A stretch of 31,258 nucleotides of DNA from Saccoglossus kowalevskii (lineage: Eukaryota; Hemichordata; Enteropneusta; Harrimaniidae): NCBI RefSeq assembly GCF_000003605.2, contig NW_003139011.1:1-31258 (forward strand). Direction: 5' to 3'. This document shows positions 24,181 through 31,258 of the stretch, one piece after another (within the stretch, counting starts at the first letter, position 1; each line of letters starts with the position of its first letter). Both the position numbers and the translations under genes were made by a program. The notes beneath the pieces are model-generated. The model made no database searches. It worked only from the letters and a program-made list of their open reading frames with translations, and was not told the origin of the DNA.

Positions 24181-25918
24181 ATTTAGCCACATGGCATCAT
24201 AGATACTGAATTTAGCCACAAGCTACCATGGATACTGAAATCACCCACAAAGTACCAAGAATACTGAATTTACCCACAAGGTACCATGGATACTGAATTT
24301 ACCCACAAGGTATCATGTATACTGAATTTACCCACAAGGTACCATGGATACTGAATTTGCCCACAATGTACCATGGAAACTAAATTTAGCCACAGGGTAT
24401 CATTGATACTGAATTTACCCACAAGCTACCATGGATACTGAAATCACCCAAAAAGTACCAAGAATAATGAATTTACCCACAAGGTACCATGGATACTGAA
24501 TTTACCCACAAGGTATCATGGATACTGAATTTACCCACAAGGTATCATGTATACTGAATTTACCCACAAGGTACCATGGATACTGAATTTGCTGGCAAGG
24601 TACCATGGAAACTAAATTTAGCCACAGGGTATCATGGATACTGAATTTACCCACAAGCTGCAAAGAATACTGAATTTACCCACAACGTACCATTGATACT
24701 GAATTTACCCACAAGGTATCATGCATACTGGATTTACCCACAAGTTACCATAGATAGTGAATTTACCCACAAGGTACCATGGATACTAAAATCACCCACA
24801 AAGTACCATGGATACTAAATTTACCCACAAAGTATCATGGATACTGAATTTACCCACAAGGTATCATGGATACTGAATTTAGCCACAAGGTACCATGGAT
24901 ACTGAATTTGCCCACAAGGTACCATGGAAACTAAATTTAGCCACAGGGTATCATGGATACTGAATTGTCTCACAAGTTACCACGGAAACTAAATTTAGCC
25001 ACAGGGTATCATGGATACTGAATTTTCTAATGAGTTACCATGAATACTGAATTTACCACAAGGTACCATGGATACTGAATTTGCCCACAACGTACCATGG
25101 AAACTAAATTTAGCCACAGGGTATAATAGATACTGAATTTACCCACAAGCTACCATAGATACTGAAATCACCCACAAAATACCAAGAATACTGAATTTAC
25201 CCACAAGGTATCATGTATACTGAATTTACCCACAAGGTACTATGGATACTGAATTTGCCCACAAGGTACCATGGAAACTAAATTTAACTACAGGGCATCA
25301 TGGATACTGAATTTACCCACAAGCTGCCAAGAATACTGAATTTACCCACAAGGTACCATGGATACTGAATTTACCCACAAGGTATCATGCATACTGAATT
25401 TACCCACAAGTTACCATAGATACTGAATTTACCCACAAGGTACCATGGATACTAAAATCACCCACAAAGTACCATGGATACTACATTTACCCACAAAGTA
25501 TCATGGATACTGAATTTACCCACAAGGTATCATGGATACTGAATTTAGCCACAAGGTACCATGGATACTGAATTTGCCCACAAGGTACCATGGAAACTAA
25601 ATTTAGCCACAGGTTATCATGGATACTGAATTGTCGGACAAGTTACCATGGATACTGAATTTGCCCACAAGGTACCATGGAAACTAAATTTAGCCAAAGG
25701 GTATCATGGATACTGAATTTACCCACAAGGTTCCATGCATACTGATTTTAGCCAAAAGGTACCATGGATACTGAATTTGCCCACAAGGTACCATGGAAAC
25801 TAAATTTAGCCACAGGGTGTCATGGATACTGAATTTTCTCATGAGTTACCATGAATACTGAATTTACCACAAGGTACCATGGATACTGAATTTGCCCACA
25901 ACGTACCATGGAAACTAA
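24181..25918. repeat. Family D tandem duplication, second copy
   Basis: It restarts with ACATGGCATC directly after the CACAACGTACC unit that ends copy one, giving a visible duplication junction near 24165-24190. It carries CTAATGAG at 25028 and CTCATGAG at 25839. Mismatches to copy one are few by eye (for example CATTGATAC near 24694 and GATAGTG near 24755). Its last 700 bp overlap family E copy 1. Confidence 0.87.
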
Positions 25919-26270
25919 ATTTAGCCACAGTGTATCATGGATACTGAATTTAGCCACAAGGTTCCATGCATACTGAATTTAGCCACAAGGTACCATGGAT
26001 ACTGAATGTAGCCACAAGGTATCATGTATACTGAATTTACCCACAAGTTACCATGGATACTGAATTTACCCAAAAGGTACAATGGATACTGAAATCACCC
26101 ACAAAGTACCATGGATACTAAATTTACCCACAAAGTACCATGGATACTGAATTTACCAACAAGGTACCGTAGATACTGAATTTACCCACAAGGTATCATG
26201 GATACTGAAATTACCCACAAGCTACCATGGATACTGAATTTACCCACAAAGTACCATGGATACTGAATTT
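25198..26270. repeat. Family E higher-order segment, copy 1
   Basis: This aligns to 26531-27603 at offset 1333, 1 bp short of 46 units (checked at ACAGGGCATC, 25290/26623). The rare GGGCATC change after AACTACA is shared only by these two. Bases 26271-26530 between the copies are H-like (TTTGCCGACAAGG, AAGCTGCAAAG, AAGGAATCATGC) and complete the repeated length. Confidence 0.87.
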
Positions 26271-26530
26271 ACCCACAAGGTACCATGGATACTGAATTTG
26301 CCGACAAGGTACCATGGAAACTAAATTTAGCCACAGGGTATCATGGATACTGAATTTACCCACAAGCTGCAAAGAATACTGAATTTACCCACAAGGTACC
26401 ATAGATACTGAATTTACCAACAAGGAATCATGCATACTGAATTTACCCACAAGTTACCATAGATACTGAATTTACCCACAAGGTACAATGGATACTAAAA
26501 TCACCCACAAAGTACCATGGATACTAAATT

Positions 26531-27603
26531 TACCCACAAGGTATCATGTATACTGAATTTACCCACAAGGTACCATGGATACTGAATTTGCCCACAAGGT
26601 ACCATGGAAACTAAATTTAACTACAGGGCATCATGGATACTGAATTTACCCACAAGCTGCCAAGAATACTGAATTTACCCACAAGGTACCATGGATACTG
26701 AATTTACCCACAAGGTATCATGCATACTGAATTTACCCACAAGTTACCATAGATACTGAATTTACCCACAAGGTACCATGGATACTAAAATCACCCACAA
26801 AGTACCATGGATACTACATTTACCCACAAAGTATCATGGATACTGAATTTACCCACAAGGTATCATGGATACTGAATTTAGCCACAAGGTACCATGGATA
26901 CTGAATTTGCCCACAAGGTACCATGGAAACTAAATTTAGCCACAGGTTATCATGGATACTGAATTGTCGGACAAGTTACCATGGATACTGAATTTGCCCA
27001 CAAGGTACCATGGAAACTAAATTTAGCCAAAGGGTATCATGGATACTGAATTTACCCACAAGGTTCCATGCATACTGATTTTAGCCAAAAGGTACCATGG
27101 ATACTGAATTTGCCCACAAGGAACCATGGAAACTAAATTTAGCCACAGGGTGTCATGGATACTGAATTTTCTCATGAGTTACCATGAATACTGAATTTAC
27201 CACAAGGTACCATGGATACTGAATTTGCCCACAACGTTCCATTGAAACTAAATTTAGCCACAGTGTATCATGGATACTGAATTTAGCCACAAGGTTCCAT
27301 GCATACTGAATTTAACCACAAGGTACCATGGATACTGAATGTAGCCACAAGGTATCATGCATACTGAATTTACCCACAAGTTACCATGGATACTGAATTT
27401 ACCCACAAGGTACAATGGATACTGAAATCACCCACAAAGTACCATGGATACTAAATTTACCCACAAAGTACCATGGATACTGAATTTACCCACAAGGTAC
27501 CATAGATACTGAATTTACCCACAAGGTATCATGGAAACTGAAATTACCCACAAGCTACCATGGATACTGAATTTACCCACAAAGTACCATGGATACTGAA
27601 TTT
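26531..27603. repeat. Family E higher-order segment, copy 2
   Basis: This is the partner of 25198-26270. It differs by AAGGAACCATGG (27120), ACAACGTTCCATTG (27231) and CATGGAAACTG (27531). The last two are shared with 8541-9200. AAGGAACC and CATTG are shared with 30710-31243 at offset 3681. It therefore appears to be close to the source of both remote copies. It has a CTCATGAG unit at 27172. Confidence 0.86.
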
Positions 27604-27628
27604 AGCCACAAGGTTCCATGCATACTGA

Positions 27629-29349
27629 ATTTACCCACAAGGTATCATGGATACTGAATTTACCCACAAGGTTCCATACATACTGAATTTAGGCACAAGG
27701 TACAACGGATACTGAATTTAGCCACAAGGTACCATGAATACTGAATTTACCCACAAGGTACCATGGAAACTAAATTTAGCCACATGGCATCATAGATACT
27801 GAATTTAGCCACAAGTTACCATGGATACTGAATTTTCCCTCAAGGTACCATGGAAACTAAATTTAGCCACAGGGTATCATGGATACTAAATTTACCCACA
27901 AAGTACCATGGATACTGAATTTACCCACAAGGTATCAGGGATACTGAAATCACCCACAAAGTACCATGGATACTGAATTCACCCGCAAGGTACCATAGAT
28001 ACTGAATTTACCCACAAGGTATCATGGATACTGAATTTACCCACAAGGTATCATGTATACTGAATTTACCCACAAGGTACCATGGATACTGAATTTGCCC
28101 TCAAGGTACCATGGAAACTAAATTTAGCCACAGGGTATCATGGATACTAAATTTACCCACAAAGTACCATGGATACTGAATTTACCCACAAGGTATCAGG
28201 GATACTGAAATCACCCACAAAGTACCATGGATACTGAATTCACCCGCAAGGTACCATAGATACTGAATTTACCCACAAGGTATCATGGATACTGAATTTA
28301 ACCACAAGGTATCATGCATACTGAATTTACCCACAAGGTATCATGGATAATGAATTTACCCACAAGCTACCATGGATACTGAATTTACCCACAAAGTACC
28401 ATGGATACTAAATTTACCCACAAAGTACCATGGATACTGAATTTACCCACAAGGTATCATGGATACTGAATTTACCCACAAGCTGCCAAGAATACTGAAT
28501 TTACCCACAAGGTACCATAGATACTGAATGTACCCACAAGGTATCATGCATACTGAATTTACCCACAAGTTACCATGGATACTGAAATCACCCACACAGT
28601 ACCAAGATTACTGAATTTACCCACAAAGTACCATGGATAGTGAATTTACCCACAAGGTATCATGTATACTGAATTTACCCACAAGGTACCATGGATACTG
28701 AATTTGTCCACAAGGTACCATGGAAACTAAATTTAGCCACAGTGTATCATGGACACTGGATTTAGCCACAAGGTTCCATGCATACTGAATTTACCCACAA
28801 GGTACAATGGATACTGAAATCACCCACAAAGTACCCTTGATACTAAATTTACCCACAAAGTACCAGGGATACTGAATTTACCCGCAAGGTACCATAGATA
28901 CTGAATTTCCCCACAAGGTATCATGGATACTGAAATTACCCACAAGGTTCCATACATACTGAATTTAGGCACAAGGTGCAACGGATACTGAATTTAGCCA
29001 CAAGGTACCATGAATACTGAATTTACCCACAAGGTACCATGGAAACTAAATTTAGCCACATGGCATCATAGATACTGAATTTAGCCACAAGCTACCATGG
29101 ATACTGAAATCACCCACAAAGTACCAAGAATACTGAATTTACCCACAAGGTACCATGGATACTGAATTTACCCACAAGGTATCATGTATACTGAATTTAC
29201 CCACAAGGTACCATGGATACTGAATTTGCCCACAATATACCATGGAAAGTAAATTTAGCCACAGGGTAAAATAGATACTGAATTTACCCACAAGCTACCA
29301 TGGATACTGAAATCACCCACAAAGTACCAAGAATAATGAATTTACCCAC
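27629..29349. repeat. Family A plus B segment, 25-kb remote copy
   Basis: Bases 27660-29349 are collinear with 2511-4200 at a constant offset of 25149 (checked at 28300/3151, 28930/3781 and 29260/4111), about 1,690 bp with no net indel. It includes the 261-bp doubled block (TATCAGGG at 27933 and 28194). Where the copies at 3571 and 5363 read ATGAAAAATTATTTT, this one has the ordinary ATGGAAACTAAATTT. Confidence 0.87.
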
Positions 29350-30218
29350 AAGGTACCATGGATACTGAATTTACCCACAAGGTACCATGGATACTGAATT
29401 TACACACAAGTTATCATGTATACTGAATTTACCCACAAGGTACCATGGATACTAAATTTACCCACAAGGTATCATGCATACTGAATTTACCCACAAGTTA
29501 CCATAGATACTGAATTTACCCACAAGGTACCATGGATACTAAAATCACCCACAAAGTACCATGGATACTAAATGTACCCACAAAGTATCATGGATACTGA
29601 ATTTACCCGCAAGGTATCATGGATACTGAATTGAGCCACAAGGTACCATGGATACTGACTTTGCCCACAAGGTACCATGGAAACTAAATTTAGCCATAGG
29701 GTATCATGGATACTGAATTGTCTCACAAGTTACCACGGAAACTAAATTTAGCCACAGGGTATCATGGATACTGAATTTTCTCATGAGTTACCATGAATAC
29801 TGAATTTACCACAAGGTACCATGGATACTGAATTTGCCCACAACGTACCATGGAAACTAAATTTAGCCACAGTGTATCATGCATACTGAATTTAGCCACA
29901 AGGTTCTATGCATACTGAATTTAGCCACAAGGTACCATGGATACTGAATGTAGCCACAAGGTATCATGCATACTGAATTTACCCACAAGTTACCATGGAT
30001 ACTGAATTTACCCACAAGGTACAATGGATACTGAAATCACCCACAAAGTACCATGGATACTAAATTTACCCACAAAGTACCATGGATACTGAATTTGCCC
30101 ACAAGATACCATGGAAACTAAATTTAGCCACAGGGTATCATAGATACTGAATTTACCCACAACCTACCATGGATACTGAAATCACCCACAAAGTACCAAG
30201 AATACTGAATTTACCCAC
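29350..30218. repeat. Family B distal part and first 521-bp repeat
   Basis: This continues the match to 5993-6860 at offset 23357, with GAATTGAGCC and GATACTGACTTTGCCC. Compared with that copy, two units are missing near 30090. Bases 29698-30218 form the first copy of a 521-bp direct duplication, with a CTCATGAG unit at 29781. Confidence 0.82.
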
Positions 30219-30709
30219 AGGGTATCATGGATACTGAATTGTCTCACAAGTTACCACGGAAACTAAATTTAGCCACAGGGTATCATGGATACTGAATTTT
30301 CTCATGAGTTACCATGAATACTGAATTTACCACAAGGTACCATGGATACTGAATTTGCCCACAACGTACCATGGAAACTAAATTTAGCCACAGTGTATCA
30401 TGCATACTGAATTTAGCCACAAGGTTTCCATGCATACTGAATTTAGCCACAAGGTACCATGGATACTGAATGTAGCCACAAGGTATCATGCATACTGAAT
30501 TTACCCACAAGTTACCATGGATACTGAATTTACCCACAAGGTACAATGGATACTGAAATCACCCACAAAGTACCATGGATACTAAATTTACCCACAAAGT
30601 ACCATGGATACTGAATTTACCCACAAGGTATCATGTATACTGAATTTACCCACAAGGTACCATGGATACTGAATTTGCCCACAAGATACCATGGAAACTA
30701 AATTTAGCC
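30219..30709. repeat. Second copy of the 521-bp tandem repeat
   Basis: GTCTCACAAG lies at 29720 and 30241, an offset of 521 bp or 1 bp short of 18 units. This copy keeps the two units (near 30621-30678) that the first copy lacks and that are present near 6741. A private extra T gives AAGGTTTCCATGC near 30421. Its CTCATGAG unit is at 30302. Confidence 0.84.
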
Positions 30710-31258
30710 AAAGGGTATCATGGATACTGAATTTACCCACAAGGTTCCATGCATACTGATTTTAGCCAAAAGGTACCATGGATACTGAATTTGCCCACAA
30801 GGAACCATGGAAACTAAATTTAGCCACAGGGTGTCATGGATACTGAATTTTCTCATGAGTTACCATGAATACTGAATTTACCACAAGGTACCATGGATAC
30901 TGAATTTGCCCACAACGTTCCATTGAAACTAAATTTAGCCACAGTGTATCATGGATACTGAATTTAGCCACAAGGTTCCATGCATACTGAATTTAACCAC
31001 AAGGTACCATGGATACTGAATGTAGCCACAAGGTATCATGCATACTGAATTTACCCACAAGTTACCATGGATACTGAATTTACCCACAAGGTACAATGGA
31101 TACTGAAATCACCCACAAAGTACCATGGATACTAAATTTACCCACAAAGTACCATGGATACTGAATTTACCCACAAGGTACCATAGATACTGAATTTACC
31201 CACAAGGTATCATGGAAACTGAAATTACCCACAAGCTACCATGGATACTGAATTACTG
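30710..31258. repeat. Family E-like end piece
   Basis: Bases 30710 to about 31240 match 27029 to about 27560 at offset 3681, sharing AAGGAACCATGG (30801), ACAACGTTCCATTGAAAC and CATGGAAACTGAAATT. A CTCATGAG unit lies at 30853. The last eight bases read AATTACTG where the repeat predicts AATTTACC; this could be a variant unit, a base error or the start of other sequence. Confidence 0.8.

Larger units (their letters stand above)
1..31258. repeat. Tandem satellite array, 29-bp unit, fills the window
   Basis: The sequence is a head-to-tail array of a 29-bp unit from first base to last. Two consecutive consensus units lie at 5997-6025 and 6026-6054. The unit has the ten-base core GGTACCATGG at the unit junction (overlapping palindromes GGTACC and CCATGG), then ATACTGAATTT, then ACCCACAAGG. 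Most units differ from consensus at one to four positions, and length variants of 22, 28, 30 and 32 bp occur. Consensus composition is 10 A, 7 T, 7 C and 5 G, with no CpG. No unit is inverted, and no unique sequence interrupts the array. An array of this scale is known from eukaryotic heterochromatin; the centromeric or pericentromeric location is inference. I do not recognise the family or the species. Confidence 0.98.

Noticed and set aside
30283..30546. Minus-strand open frame of 87 codons (and shorter ones at 4686-4889, 12941-13123 and 14969-15208) as a repeat-protein gene
   Set aside because: All are built wholly from satellite units, arise where TTTGCCC variants remove the regular stop, share no conserved start context or flanks, and end within the array. 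No signal peptide or known domain is visible.
1..31258. CRISPR array (direct repeats of about 29 bp)
   Set aside because: The repeats abut directly with no unique spacers, there are no cas genes, and the copy number is about a thousand.
1..31258. Telomeric or telomere-like repeat (minus strand has GGGTAAA)
   Set aside because: The motif occurs once per 29 bp, its base order differs from the plant TTTAGGG and vertebrate TTAGGG repeats, and it is not in short tandem runs.
1..31258. CENP-B box in the unit
   Set aside because: The consensus has no CpG and nothing resembling the TTCG...CGGG core; the variant units with CG do not restore it.
1..31258. Transposable element, LTR or terminal inverted repeats
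   Set aside because: There are no inverted units, no polyprotein or transposase frames, no poly-A or LTR ends, and no target-site duplications. Every stretch reads as the same 29-bp unit.
1..31258. Promoters, terminators, tRNA or rRNA genes
   Set aside because: AT-rich GAATTT and palindromic GGTACC/CCATGG elements recur in every unit and so cannot mark a specific site. No RNA-gene fold or conserved sequence was seen.

Overview
The whole window is one uninterrupted tandem satellite array. The basic unit is 29 bp, which gives about 1,078 unit-lengths in 31,258 bp. A consensus unit sits at 5997-6025: it opens with TACCATGG, carries ACTGAATTT in the middle and ends ACCCACAAGG. All units run head to tail in one orientation. 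I see no gene, RNA gene, transposon or unique spacer on either strand. The consensus is about 41% GC and contains no CpG. An array of this size and homogeneity, with no coding sequence, points to a eukaryotic heterochromatic block (centromeric, pericentromeric or subtelomeric). I do not recognise the repeat family and cannot name the organism.

The array is not a random mix of unit variants. Variant units recur in a fixed order, so there are multi-kilobase higher-order segments copied to several places. I label these families A to H from shared diagnostic variants. A: 1-1260, 2146-3521, 12983-13490 (part), 21390-22310 and 27629-28690. B: 3522-4200, 5342-6740, 22311-23010 and 28690-30218. C: 7042-8391, 9562-10911 and 19329-20485. 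D: 22572-24180 and 24181-25918. E: 25198-26270, 26531-27603 and 8541-9200. F: a 521-bp tandem duplication at 29698-30218 and 30219-30709. G: 1283-2145, 4201-4850, 10899-11690 and 18000-18770. H: 11862-12660, 13893-14820 and partial copies. Several long-range pairs stay collinear with no net length change for 0.7-1.7 kb (2511-4200 with 27660-29349; 8541-9200 with 26942-27601).

Regional layout: 1-6400 is made mostly of families A, B and G and lacks the CTCATGAG variant unit. 6400-15650 is mostly C, E and H and is rich in that unit. 15650-22570 is a finer mosaic with the unit only at 19928. 22570-27600 is dominated by recent tandem duplications of about 1.6-1.7 and 1.33 kb. 27600 to the end joins an A/B copy to F and an E-like tail. 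The pattern fits repeated unequal exchange and segmental copying within a single satellite, with short indels breaking the 29-bp phase. The few open reading frames (60-87 codons, all on the minus strand) are by-products of the repeat and are not annotated as genes.
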